Assembly (NCBI GenBank): GCA_000433015.1
Contig: HF998023.1
Location: forward strand, 1 to 43,079
DNA length: 43,079 nt
Direction of reading: 5' to 3'
From: Firmicutes bacterium CAG:631
Lineage (GTDB): Bacteria > Bacillota_I > Bacilli_A > RFN20 > CAG-631
In this document: in pieces, positions 32,734 to 41,882 of the stretch
Layout of the letters: each line of letters begins with the position of its first letter
Position numbering within the stretch: the first letter of the stretch is position 1
Translations under genes and position numbers: made by a program
The notes under the pieces: model-generated
Databases searched by the model: none
Told to the model about the DNA's origin: nothing
The model's input: the letters and a program-made list of their open reading frames with translations, nothing else

Positions 32734-34986
32734 TTAAGCATTTTTCTTATAAAAACGTTTCATAATTAAAAAAAGTAGAAAAAGAAAAAGAATCTGGGAA
32801 AACAAAAAAATAAAAAATGATTTAAAAAAAGTTAAAGGGATATTCATTTTAAAATGAAAATAAAAATAAAAAAATAATAAAAGAACAATAGAAATAAACA
32901 AGCTTTTTATAAAGACTATGAAAAAATCAAAAGTATTAATTTTAAATATTTGATGTAAAGGTAATCCTAATTGAAATAAAACTTTTCTATTTTTTTGTTT
33001 TTTTAATTGCGTGACATAAAAAACTTGGATACTGCAAAGAAAGGCTAATAATAATAAAGATGAAGAGAAAAAAAAGATTTGTTGATTAAGTATTTCCATG
33101 GAGGGGATTTTCATTACAAGGGCATTTGGAGTTTGAAATAAAATTTGCTCGGTGTTTTTAAATTCATTTGAATGATTTTTTAAAATGAATAATCCACTAA
33201 ATAATGAATTTTCTTGAAAAGAATAAATATTTTGAAGCCAGTGAGATGTTCCGTATATAACCGAATAGTTCATTTGATTTTCTATTATTTTTTTGATATA
33301 AAAAGTTTTTTCTTGTTGCTGGAAATGTAAAGTAAGAACATCATTTTTAGAAACATGAAGTTGGTTAGCTAAGGATCTTGAAATGACGATTTCATGTGGT
33401 TGGATATTTAAATCTAAATATTGAAATTGAATAGGATTTTCTACAGAAATATTTTTTTGATTGATTTGATTTAGGGATAAAAAAAACATCATTCCTGTGG
33501 GTAAATCAATATAAAGATTTTTATTATCAGCTAAAATATAATCCAGGATATATTTTTTATTTTGATGATAAAATGTTAAAAAATGTGTATAAGATAAACG
33601 AGTTTTATTGATAGGATAATATAAAATATAGGAATCCAAAAGATGAAATTCATAATTTAAGTAATCAGAATTATGAATTAACTCAAGATAAAGATTATTA
33701 GCATTTTGACTATATAAAAATTGATTTTTTTCCATAATGATATTGGTTTTATTAAAAATTTCATTTAAGTAATTTAAGTGATTACAATAAAGAATCCATT
33801 GATTTTCTGAATTAAAGTCAATGTATAAAATAGGAATGCGAAAAATGTTCCCTTTGTTAGTTGTAACATAAAGGACATTATCCCAAATTTCTTGGATTTG
33901 ATTTTGAAAAGATTGTGGAATACTTAAGATGACATCATTAGTTGTGTTAATTTGATTATGAACTAAAAAATGAAAAGACGGAACCATGATTTTTTCTAAT
34001 TGGATAGAATATAATTGTTGATAAATTTCCTCTTTTTTTGCTTCAGTTAAGGTTTCATAATGAAGATAAGAATAATTATTTGAAAAAATGGGTAAATGCT
34101 CCTTTTTTTCTTGCTTTTGTTGAAAAACAACGGCATGGTCTTGTTGTATAGGATTTAGTTGATTGGCTTGATACTGAATAAAATCTTTTAAGAAAAAACC
34201 AACACCCAACCCTACAAGACCTAAAACAACTAATAACACACACATTTTTAAAAGTTTTTTAGAAGTAGAGAATGCTTTTTTGTAAATATGATAACTTTTT
34301 TGAAATGATAAAAAGAAAGGTGCTTTTTTAATTGATTTAGATGGAAGGTGTAAGGATGAAATATAATGTTTTTTAAGATATAAAAACTGATGACAAAAAG
34401 GAATAAAAGTTTGAATATCATGCGTATTTATAATAATAATTTTATTTTGTTTAATAGATTGAAGATAATTTAAAAAAACAAGTGTCATTTGCAAATCTAA
34501 CTGACTTGTTGGCTCATCACACAATAAAATTTTAGGTTTTTTTAATAAAGCGCGAATGATGCTTACTCTTTGTTTTTCTCCGCCAGATAATTCATAACAA
34601 GAAGAATTGCAAAGTTTTTTTATTTGGAACAATTCTAGTAAAAAGTTAAAATAAGAGTAATCCATTTTTGATAATAAATCATTAAGATAAAAGGGCAAAA
34701 GACAATTTTCTTTCACAGTTAATTCTTCAATTAGTCCAAAATCTTGCTCAATATAACCGACATCAGTTAATGTATATAAAGATAATTTTTGAATGTTTTT
34801 TTGATTCCATTCTATTTGACCACTATAGCAGGAATCTAAGCCGGCAATCATTTTTAAAAGTGTTGTTTTTCCGGAACCTGTCTGTCCAACAATGGCATAT
34901 ATTTGATTTTCATAAAAAGTGTAATTTAGATTCTCTAAAATGATTTGATCATTCCATTGTTTATAAAGCCGAGTAATTTTTAGCAT
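32734..34986 (-). CDS. ABC transporter ATPase-permease fusion, MacB-like half B
   Basis: 750 residues. The N-terminal ATPase has Walker A GQTGSGKTT (34-42), signature LSGGEKQR, Walker B LLCDEPTSQLD and the H-loop THD. Then come one helix (about 246-270), about 370 extracellular residues, and three C-terminal helices. This is the MacB/FtsX layout (type VII ABC fold) in one chain. It overlaps the upstream partner by 7 bases, so the two likely form a heterodimer. The family exports peptides or lipoproteins or performs mechanical work on the envelope, not substrate import. The C-terminus is Phe-rich and basic. Confidence 0.8.
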   Translation of the reverse strand: MLKITRLYKQWNDQIILENLNYTFYENQIYAIVGQTGSGKTTLLKMIAGLDSCYSGQIEWNQKNIQKLSLYTLTDVGYIEQDFGLIEELTVKENCLLPFYLNDLLSKMDYSYFNFLLELFQIKKLCNSSCYELSGGEKQRVSIIRALLKKPKILLCDEPTSQLDLQMTLVFLNYLQSIKQNKIIIINTHDIQTFIPFCHQFLYLKKHYISSLHLPSKSIKKAPFFLSFQKSYHIYKKAFSTSKKLLKMCVLLVVLGLVGLGVGFFLKDFIQYQANQLNPIQQDHAVVFQQKQEKKEHLPIFSNNYSYLHYETLTEAKKEEIYQQLYSIQLEKIMVPSFHFLVHNQINTTNDVILSIPQSFQNQIQEIWDNVLYVTTNKGNIFRIPILYIDFNSENQWILYCNHLNYLNEIFNKTNIIMEKNQFLYSQNANNLYLELIHNSDYLNYEFHLLDSYILYYPINKTRLSYTHFLTFYHQNKKYILDYILADNKNLYIDLPTGMMFFLSLNQINQKNISVENPIQFQYLDLNIQPHEIVISRSLANQLHVSKNDVLTLHFQQQEKTFYIKKIIENQMNYSVIYGTSHWLQNIYSFQENSLFSGLFILKNHSNEFKNTEQILFQTPNALVMKIPSMEILNQQIFFFSSSLLLLAFLCSIQVFYVTQLKKQKNRKVLFQLGLPLHQIFKINTFDFFIVFIKSLFISIVLLLFFYFYFHFKMNIPLTFFKSFFIFLFSQILFLFLLFLIMKRFYKKNA

Positions 34987-36752
34987 GAAAAGTCTTCCTT
35001 TAAAAAAGAAATCAAGTCTTTTTTTTCAAATTGATAAATGGAATGAAAAATCATGCTAAATTGAATGAATATTAAAATTAAAATGCTAAAACCAAGGTAA
35101 ATGAAGTTAAAATGAAAGAAAATAGAATTACTTATGATTAATAAAAAGATGCTAATCAAATTCATGATAAAAAAAGAAAAAAAACACTCAAAATAAGATG
35201 CTCCCATTTGTCGATAAATAGCTATTTTTTTTATTGTATGCAAAAGGAAAGATTGAATTAAAAAATATAATCCACCCAAACAGCTAATGGTACAAAATAA
35301 AAAAAAGAAACGAAGCAAATCTTTACAAGATTGATAAAGTAATTGATTTGTAAAAAAATCTAAAAGTGCATCAGAGTGAAAATAACTTTCATCTGCTTGA
35401 TGTTGAAAAGATAGAAGATGATTTTGAAATAAGAAATGATTTTTTTCTTTTTTATAAAAAATTAAAAAGTCGCTATTTAAAAAAACAATTTTAGTGTTAT
35501 TTGATTGATTTAAAATCATTGTTTCATACCAGCTATTTCCTTGATTATCTTTTTGACTTTGTAATAAATTTAAAAAATAGTCATAATCATAATAAATACA
35601 AGGCTTAGAAAAAATGGCATTTTCTTGAATTATGGGAATCAATTGAAAATCCCATTTATATTCCTTATAAATTAAAGAAATTGAATTCTCATTTTTCTTT
35701 TTTATAAAATTATTTTCAAAAAAAAGTTGATTTATCATCAAAATAGATTTTAAATTTTGAACGGGTTTAAAATAAAAATAAGTTATTGCATTGCCATTGC
35801 ATTCCACTTGTAATTGATTGGTAAAATTTTCTAAATCTTCTTGAACGTTTAAGTTTAAATGATCATCTTTTAATGCTTGATAATTCATAATCTTTAAAAC
35901 ATTATGGTCAAAGTATTGATTTAAATTATTTTGTATCATTTCTTGATAACTTTGAGTAAAAGAAGATAATCGACAAAAACTAAAAGAAGTTAAAAATAAT
36001 ATACAAAATAGAGAAATAAAAAAGAAAGGTTTTTGAAATGCTTTTTTACACTCATGTTTGTGAATATGATATTGTTTATTTTGAAAATTTTCTTTTTTTA
36101 TCATAAAAGGAGTCAAAGATTTTTGATTTAAAACTTTTAACTGCTTTTTTGAAACATCATATATTTTTGAAAGATAAGGTTCAACTAAGGTTAATTGATG
36201 AGTGACGATAATAATGGTTTTATCATGAAGTAAAGAAAATAAAAAATGTAATACTTCTTGAGCCGTTTTTAAATCTAAAGCATGTGTAATTTCATCAAAT
36301 AAAAAGATTTCATTAGAACTTAAACAAGCCTTAAGGATTGCAATTTTTTGTTTTTCGCCTCCTGATAAAGTTTTTATTTTTTTATGTTTTAATGAAAGTA
36401 AATTCGTTTGGGTTAAAATGTCATCAATAGCTTCTTTTTTAAAGAAAAGAAATAAATTTTCATATACCGTAAGATTTTCAAATAATAGTAATTGTTGAGA
36501 TAAATAACAGATTATATTTTTTTGATAATTTTTTCTTTGCTTATGATTAAAAGTATAAATATTTTGACCATTATAAAGAATTTTTCCTTTTTTTAAACGA
36601 AGGGTACCACTAATTAAATGAAGCAAAGTGGTTTTTCCACAACCTGATGGACCAATAATGGCTATTTTGTCTTTTGCATGTATGTCTAAATTGAATTGAT
36701 GAAATAATATTTTTTCTTGATAAGAAAAAGTAACATTTTGTAATTGCAACAT
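34980..36752 (-). CDS. ABC transporter ATPase-permease fusion, MacB-like half A
   Basis: 590 residues from the ATG at 36752 (GGTGA 5 bases upstream; a GTG extension contains that site). The ATPase has GPSGCGKTT and LSGGEKQK, but its D-loop/Walker B region reads FDEITHALD instead of the usual DEPTSALD. TM1 is near 246-265, an extracellular part of about 215 residues follows, then three helices. The two halves are alike in layout but unlike in sequence and in size of the outer domain. That suggests asymmetric roles in a heterodimer. No two-component system or peptide gene is adjacent. Confidence 0.8.
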   Translation of the reverse strand: MLQLQNVTFSYQEKILFHQFNLDIHAKDKIAIIGPSGCGKTTLLHLISGTLRLKKGKILYNGQNIYTFNHKQRKNYQKNIICYLSQQLLLFENLTVYENLFLFFKKEAIDDILTQTNLLSLKHKKIKTLSGGEKQKIAILKACLSSNEIFLFDEITHALDLKTAQEVLHFLFSLLHDKTIIIVTHQLTLVEPYLSKIYDVSKKQLKVLNQKSLTPFMIKKENFQNKQYHIHKHECKKAFQKPFFFISLFCILFLTSFSFCRLSSFTQSYQEMIQNNLNQYFDHNVLKIMNYQALKDDHLNLNVQEDLENFTNQLQVECNGNAITYFYFKPVQNLKSILMINQLFFENNFIKKKNENSISLIYKEYKWDFQLIPIIQENAIFSKPCIYYDYDYFLNLLQSQKDNQGNSWYETMILNQSNNTKIVFLNSDFLIFYKKEKNHFLFQNHLLSFQHQADESYFHSDALLDFFTNQLLYQSCKDLLRFFFLFCTISCLGGLYFLIQSFLLHTIKKIAIYRQMGASYFECFFSFFIMNLISIFLLIISNSIFFHFNFIYLGFSILILIFIQFSMIFHSIYQFEKKDLISFLKEDFSC

Positions 36753-36801
36753 GGACATCACCTAATCTATAATAGTAAAAAAAAATAAAAAAACTTTTTA
36801 A

Positions 36802-36830
36802 TTGAATGCCATTTTTAAAGAATGTATAAT
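36802..36830 (+). promoter_or_regulatory. Promoter of the AAA+/DUF2357-like pair
   Basis: TTGAAT (36802-36807), 17 bases, TATAAT (36825-36830), and GGAGG before the ATG at 36854. Confidence 0.7.
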
Positions 36831-36853
36831 AAAAGAAGTTATGGAGGGAAATT

Positions 36854-38500
36854 ATGAAAAATAAAAAATTAGTCATTGGGAATGTGGTCTTATTTTATAT
36901 TGTAGGTTTTTTATCCATGATATTAGTAGATCAAGGGAATCGAATGGATTTAAGTGATTCCAAATCAAATTTATTTACAGCGATATTGCGATTATTCAAA
37001 ATTGATTTAGTCAACATAACGATGAGAACGTGGTTAATGCTCATTGCTACTTTAGGACTAGCTTTTGTGATTTTTTTAATCTTATATCTTTTTAAAGATA
37101 AAGTTTTAAAAAATAAAACTTTAAAAATAATTACACCCATTGCTTGTGTTATTGGCACACTTTTAATTTTGGTTGTATGTGGATTAATTCTTAACATTTC
37201 TGCCAATCGTTTATTTTTTAAAGAATTCTTTTATGGATTGTGTGCTTTTATCATTTTTGGTGGAATCATCGTTTTAATTTTATATGGACTTGTTTATTTT
37301 GTAAAAGTTGTTTTTATGCCAACTGTAAAAAAAGTGAATCAAAAGCAACCAGATAAGGAGATAGAAGAAACAACGAATCAAGTTCAAAATCAAATTGAGG
37401 CAATGAATTTATTTCCAGGATTAGATGCAATTGATAAAAAATATGAAAATAATCCTCCACTTTTAGTACAAGATGATCCTTTAAATCTTTCCGATATCGT
37501 TTTAAGATTTCAATCTTATCTTTCAAATCAGGAAAATTTATATTTTGATTTACCTATTTTAAGAGGTTTTATAGCAGGAATGAGTGCCTCTCGTCTCATT
37601 ATTTTAGAAGGATTAAGTGGAACGGGTAAATCTTCTTTACCTCGTTATTTTGCTAAATTTATTGGTGAAGAAGCTTTCTTTGCTCCTGTTCAAGCAACAT
37701 GGAGAGATAGAAGTGATATTTTGGGCTATTATAACGATTTTTCAAAATCTTTTAAAGAGACTAACTTTTTAAAACACTTATATGAAGCAAATTATAAAAT
37801 TAATGATATTAATATCATGGTTTTAGATGAAATGAACTTATCTCGGGTAGAATATTATTTTGCTGATTTCTTATCGGTATTAGAGTATCCTTCTGATTCT
37901 TGGAAAATTAATTTAATGCAGTTAAAATCCAATGTCGTTCCTCCTAAAAAATTGGAAGATGGAATGATTGTGATTCCTGAAAACACTTGGTTTTTTGGAA
38001 CGGCAAATAAAGATGATTCAACATTCATTATTACTGATAAAGTTTATGATCGCGCTGTTGTTTTAAATTTTGAAGATCGGAATGCAAAGATTATGACAAC
38101 TGTAAGTAGTGAACCTATTCACTTATCTTCTAACCGCTTAAATCAATTATTTCAAGAAGCCATTGCTAAAAGAGAAAACAATTTGACAGCAGTAGAATTA
38201 AAAAAATTCTTAGAAATTGTTAATTTTACTTTTGAAAATTTAGAAATTACATTTGGAAATCGGATTATGAATCAAATCAAAACAATGGTTCCTGTTTATG
38301 TTGCTTTAGGTGGAACGAAAGAAGAAGCATTAGATTTAATGTTTAGTCAAAAAGTTTTAAATAAATTAAATGGTCGTTATGAAGATTTTATTAAAGATGG
38401 ACTCATGCAATTAAAAACGATGATTACAAAAACATATGGGAAAAATACTTTTATAAAAACAGAAATGACAATTACAAAAATGTTAAAGAAATTAATATAA
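36854..38500 (+). CDS. Membrane-anchored McrB-like AAA+ ATPase
   Basis: 548 residues. Four N-terminal transmembrane helices (about 5-25, 56-80, 88-112 and 123-154) precede a linker and an AAA+ domain. Its Walker A is GLSGTGKSS near 253. Its Walker B IMVLDEMNLSRVEYYFADFLSVLE has the DEMN-SRVE form typical of McrB-type ATPases. A GTANKDDSTFIITDKVYDRA block contains the sensor and arginine region. Classic McrB proteins have an N-terminal DNA-binding domain instead; here it is replaced by a membrane anchor. The partner DUF2357-like gene starts 13 bases downstream. Role unknown: a defence or envelope-stress ATPase is possible. Confidence 0.75.
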   Translation: MKNKKLVIGNVVLFYIVGFLSMILVDQGNRMDLSDSKSNLFTAILRLFKIDLVNITMRTWLMLIATLGLAFVIFLILYLFKDKVLKNKTLKIITPIACVIGTLLILVVCGLILNISANRLFFKEFFYGLCAFIIFGGIIVLILYGLVYFVKVVFMPTVKKVNQKQPDKEIEETTNQVQNQIEAMNLFPGLDAIDKKYENNPPLLVQDDPLNLSDIVLRFQSYLSNQENLYFDLPILRGFIAGMSASRLIILEGLSGTGKSSLPRYFAKFIGEEAFFAPVQATWRDRSDILGYYNDFSKSFKETNFLKHLYEANYKINDINIMVLDEMNLSRVEYYFADFLSVLEYPSDSWKINLMQLKSNVVPPKKLEDGMIVIPENTWFFGTANKDDSTFIITDKVYDRAVVLNFEDRNAKIMTTVSSEPIHLSSNRLNQLFQEAIAKRENNLTAVELKKFLEIVNFTFENLEITFGNRIMNQIKTMVPVYVALGGTKEEALDLMFSQKVLNKLNGRYEDFIKDGLMQLKTMITKTYGKNTFIKTEMTITKMLKKLI

Positions 38501-38513
38501 ATGGGATTTATTT

Positions 38514-39923
38514 ATGAACGAAAAAGAATACGCATTTATAGAAACACTTGTTCATCAAATTACTGAAAAATACCCTCAAGAGTTTTATTATAAAAGTTTT
38601 TTATCTGATTTAAAATATAAAAGAATCATCATGACGCAAGAGTCATACCCATTAGAAAAAGAATGGATAACAAAATGTCAAAAAGTTATTGAAAAGATCC
38701 AAGCAATAACGAATAATTTACGGATTAACGTCAAATATATCAAGGATGTTAAACGGGCAGAAGATGCGAGTAAAATGGATCGACAAGCGATGCATATGAC
38801 GATTAAAGATTCTAAATTATGGAAAGAAAAAGAAAAAGGGCAATATTCTGTAGAATTTATTCATACGAATGCTATAGAAGATGATATTGCGATTTATGAA
38901 AATAAATTCATTAAATTACTTATTGATAAACTCCATATTTTTATTAAAACGTATATTTATCAACTATCAAAAGAAATGGGAAGTGTTTACCAAACTTTTA
39001 AATCTTTTGATGTATCGTATCAGCGTGTTGATGAAATTAGTGCATATAAACGTTATCATCGACAAAAATTTAGTGTTTTAACGATTAATGAAGATGAAAC
39101 AGCAAAACTTTATAATCAATTATATCAATTGGAAAAGAAAATGATGCAATTAAAAAATTCGACATTATATTTAGTTTGCAGCAAAGAAAAAGATATTCAA
39201 GAAAATATTCAAATGACTAACATTATTATCAATGAACCAAATTATAATTATTGTTATAAATTTTATAAAAAATTAAAAGATACTTATGCTATTGCTAAAA
39301 TAGATTCTATAATATATTTTAATTTTGTAATTTTAAAATTGTTTGAAACTTTGCATCAAACCGGCTTTGATGAACCAGATTCAAAAGAAAAAAAGGGATT
39401 TAGTTATGATTTAGATGGATGTTTAGAATTAAAAAATGCTACTTTTTTTAAAGAAGATGTTCTTTTATTCATTAATACTTTACCAAAATTTTCTTTTGAA
39501 ATTCAAATTATTCAGATGAATATGGATCAAGAAGAAACTTTAAGCTGTAAATTGTTTTTTCAAGTTGTTCCTAGTTTTGAATCTTCTTTTAGTCAAACAC
39601 AGTTAGATAGATTCATCAAAAAATATCAACAAGAAAAAAAATATGATATGGCATACATCATTACAGCAGATGATTTGGACTTTTCGCAAGTTTTTTCTAT
39701 TCAAACAACAAAAAATGAAACGTTTATTGATTTTATTTATGCATTAGGTTCAACTTTAGAAGGAATGCATATTATTTATGATAAAAAATGCCCGGTTTGT
39801 GGGAGTATGATGATTTTAAAAGATGAAAAGGATTTGAATTGCACGATTTGTCATTCATGTTGGTCTTTATTAACACGAAGAGAAAAACAATATGTTTGGA
39901 TAAAAGCAAAAAAATTGGATTAA
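38514..39923 (+). CDS. DUF2357-like McrB partner with C-terminal zinc ribbon
   Basis: 469 residues. The segment with NAIEDDIAIYENKFIKLL (about 120-137) and the later NEPNYNYCYKFYKKLKD resemble the DUF2357 domain, which is commonly encoded beside McrB-type ATPases. Known DUF2357 proteins often carry a PD-(D/E)xK nuclease after it. I see no such catalytic D..ExK pattern here. Instead the protein ends in a cysteine cluster C426, C429, C443, C446, C449, a zinc ribbon, in a short basic tail. It forms an operon with the membrane AAA+ gene. I take it as the effector or adaptor of that ATPase. Confidence 0.6.
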   Translation: MNEKEYAFIETLVHQITEKYPQEFYYKSFLSDLKYKRIIMTQESYPLEKEWITKCQKVIEKIQAITNNLRINVKYIKDVKRAEDASKMDRQAMHMTIKDSKLWKEKEKGQYSVEFIHTNAIEDDIAIYENKFIKLLIDKLHIFIKTYIYQLSKEMGSVYQTFKSFDVSYQRVDEISAYKRYHRQKFSVLTINEDETAKLYNQLYQLEKKMMQLKNSTLYLVCSKEKDIQENIQMTNIIINEPNYNYCYKFYKKLKDTYAIAKIDSIIYFNFVILKLFETLHQTGFDEPDSKEKKGFSYDLDGCLELKNATFFKEDVLLFINTLPKFSFEIQIIQMNMDQEETLSCKLFFQVVPSFESSFSQTQLDRFIKKYQQEKKYDMAYIITADDLDFSQVFSIQTTKNETFIDFIYALGSTLEGMHIIYDKKCPVCGSMMILKDEKDLNCTICHSCWSLLTRREKQYVWIKAKKLD

Positions 39924-39937
39924 ACATCCAATTTTTT
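39909..39937. terminator. Terminator spanning two convergent stop codons
   Basis: AAAAAATTGGAT (39909-39920) pairs with ATCCAATTTTTT (39926-39937). The loop carries TTAA, which is the stop codon of both convergent genes. Confidence 0.75.
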
Positions 39938-40138
39938 ATTTTCTTCTTCTGTTAAATTCTTTTTTAAATTTTTTTCAAAGTGACTTCTCGTTAACATAAT
40001 AATATTTCCACAACTCATGCATCGAATTTTGATGTCTGCTCCCATGCGAATGATTTGCCAACGATTCCCTCGATTTTGGCAAGGGTGAGCCTTTTTCATC
40101 ATCACAAAATCATGAAGTTTATAAGGAATTTTGTTCAT
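39920..40138 (-). CDS. DUF951 family protein
   Basis: 72 residues that match the small DUF951 family: an N-terminal YKLHDFVMMKKAHPC, then GNRWQIIRMGADIKIRCMSCG and a VMLTRSxFE-like end. The HPC and CMSC cysteines may bind metal. The ATG at 40138 follows GGAG and overlaps folD by 20 bases, so it is translated from the folD message. The family is widespread in Bacillota; its role is unknown. Confidence 0.85.
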   Translation of the reverse strand: MNKIPYKLHDFVMMKKAHPCQNRGNRWQIIRMGADIKIRCMSCGNIIMLTRSHFEKNLKKNLTEEENKKLDV

Positions 40139-40973
40139 TTTGAATCACTCCATTTTGATGCGCATCATAAAGATTTTTCATCAGCATTAAATTGGTTAAT
40201 ACACCAACTCCTCCTGGGACTGGACTATAAGCTTGCACAAGAGGATAACATTCTTTAGAAACATCGCCACAAAGTTTATGATTTTCATCAAAATTAATCC
40301 CAATATCAACCAAAATTGTTTTTTTTGTGACAAAATCCTTGGTTATAAAATTGGCCTTGCCGACACAAGTAAAAATAATATCAGCTTTCTTGGCTATTTT
40401 GATTAAATCTTTCGTTTTGGAATGGGCAATGGTAACGGTAGCATTTTTGTTTAAAAGTAAAAGGGCGAGAGGTTTACCAACATTAACTGATCTTCCAATG
40501 ATTAAAACATTTTTACCTTCAAGAGGAATGTTATAATATTCAACTAATGAAATTGCTGCCATAGCGGTACAAGCATTTAAACAAGGTTGATTACTCATTA
40601 ATTTTCCTAAATTGGTATAGGTATAACCATCTACATCTTTTTGAGGTGAAATATAAGATAAAAAATCTTGTTCATGAAAAGATGAGGGTAATGGACGATC
40701 AAGCATAATGCCATCTACAGAATAATCTTGATTGACATTATCTAAAATAGCATACAACTCTTCTTTTTTTGTTTCATTAGAAATTAAAATTTCTTCAAGT
40801 TCCGCATTGAATTCTTTAAAAATTTTTTTTCTAGCATTCAAATAACTAGCACTATCCGGTTTATTACTATGAATAATAACTAGTTTTAATTTTTCTTTGA
40901 ATGATAAGTATTTTTCTTTTAATTCTTCTTTGATTGCTTGTGCTGCAATTTTTCCATCTAAAATTTTAGTCAT
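40119..40973 (-). CDS. folD: Methylenetetrahydrofolate dehydrogenase/cyclohydrolase FolD, catalytic residues altered
   Basis: 284 residues. The overall pattern (KDVDG at 112-116, GRSVNVGKPLALLL, SPVPGGVGVLT) is that of FolD, which links 5,10-methylene- and 10-formyl-tetrahydrofolate using NADP. Two catalytic positions are unusual. The YxxxK motif reads YLNAR (Y44, R48, with Lys only at 49), and the Gln of the VQLPLP motif is Asp92 (LDRPLP). The Asp of KDVDG is kept. The start follows AAGGAG. It lies in an operon behind yitT and ahead of DUF951. Confidence 0.85.
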   Translation of the reverse strand: MTKILDGKIAAQAIKEELKEKYLSFKEKLKLVIIHSNKPDSASYLNARKKIFKEFNAELEEILISNETKKEELYAILDNVNQDYSVDGIMLDRPLPSSFHEQDFLSYISPQKDVDGYTYTNLGKLMSNQPCLNACTAMAAISLVEYYNIPLEGKNVLIIGRSVNVGKPLALLLLNKNATVTIAHSKTKDLIKIAKKADIIFTCVGKANFITKDFVTKKTILVDIGINFDENHKLCGDVSKECYPLVQAYSPVPGGVGVLTNLMLMKNLYDAHQNGVIQNEQNSL

Positions 40974-40985
40974 CTTGTTTCTCCT

Positions 40986-41882
40986 TTATTCATATCTTTT
41001 GAAACCAAAACCAAAAATATCTGAGGTTGTTTGTAAAGACATAAAAGCATTTTTATCAGCATTAATGACAATTTGCATAAGATCATGATATTGTTTTTTG
41101 GGAATAACAACTTTAATGACAACTTTATCTTGTTGTGTATATCCACCCTTAGCAAAAAATAAAGTTGTTCCACGATCTAGTTTTTCTAAAATCGCTTGAT
41201 TAATTGCTTCGTATTGATCAGATATAATTTCAGCAATATAACATTTTTGACCCGAAACTTGTGTAATTTCTACAAACCATGAACAAACAAAAACAGAAAT
41301 AAGACCAACTAGAACATGATTAAGAGAAAATTTAGCGATTAAAGCAAGTAAAACTAATAAACCATCTTGAACAAAAAAACAACGAGATAACTTAAATTTG
41401 AAATATTTGTTAAGAATTAGAGGAGGAATATCAAAACCACCTGTAGAGCCACCAATTCGATAAATAATACCACATCCTGTACCTACTGCCATACCTCCTA
41501 AGATACTGGCCAAAATGGGTTCTAAAGTGTTTACTTCGTTTTGAATATTTGTAAAAACTGGCAAAGTAAACAAAGACAAAAATCCAGTAAACAAAATCGT
41601 TCCAAAAAGTGTTTTTAATCCGAATTGAAGTCCAAGGAATATGGTTCCAATAATAAATAAAATCCAAGAAACAATGATGGCAACGACTTCTAAATTTCCA
41701 TTGAATATTTCATTTAAAATTAAAGTAAAACCAGAAACACCACCTGATAATAAGCCACTAAAATCCCCTTGTTGATAATTTAAAAAACAAAATGAAGATG
41801 CACTAGCCACCAAGAAATTTCCTAAAATTAATATAAAAATATTTTTATAGTTTTGTTTTAAAAAACGACCAATTTTTTTCAA
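40986..41882 (-). CDS. YitT family membrane protein (DUF161/DUF2179)
   Basis: 298 residues with five or so helices. The GGVSGFTLILNEI and GTGCGIIYRIGGSTGGFDI blocks are typical of the YitT family. A C-terminal soluble DUF2179 domain ends in NADKNAFMSLQTTSDIFGFGFK. The start is a TTG at 41882 whose sequence TTGA overlaps the prfB stop codon, with GGGGA 7 bases upstream. That gives tight translational coupling to prfB. Function is unknown; transport has been proposed for the family. Confidence 0.85.
   Translation of the reverse strand: MKKIGRFLKQNYKNIFILILGNFLVASASSFCFLNYQQGDFSGLLSGGVSGFTLILNEIFNGNLEVVAIIVSWILFIIGTIFLGLQFGLKTLFGTILFTGFLSLFTLPVFTNIQNEVNTLEPILASILGGMAVGTGCGIIYRIGGSTGGFDIPPLILNKYFKFKLSRCFFVQDGLLVLLALIAKFSLNHVLVGLISVFVCSWFVEITQVSGQKCYIAEIISDQYEAINQAILEKLDRGTTLFFAKGGYTQQDKVVIKVVIPKKQYHDLMQIVINADKNAFMSLQTTSDIFGFGFKRYE

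Noticed and set aside
37314..37526. Antisense frame within the AAA+ gene
   Set aside because: No ribosome site, and the opposite strand has conserved AAA+ coding sequence.
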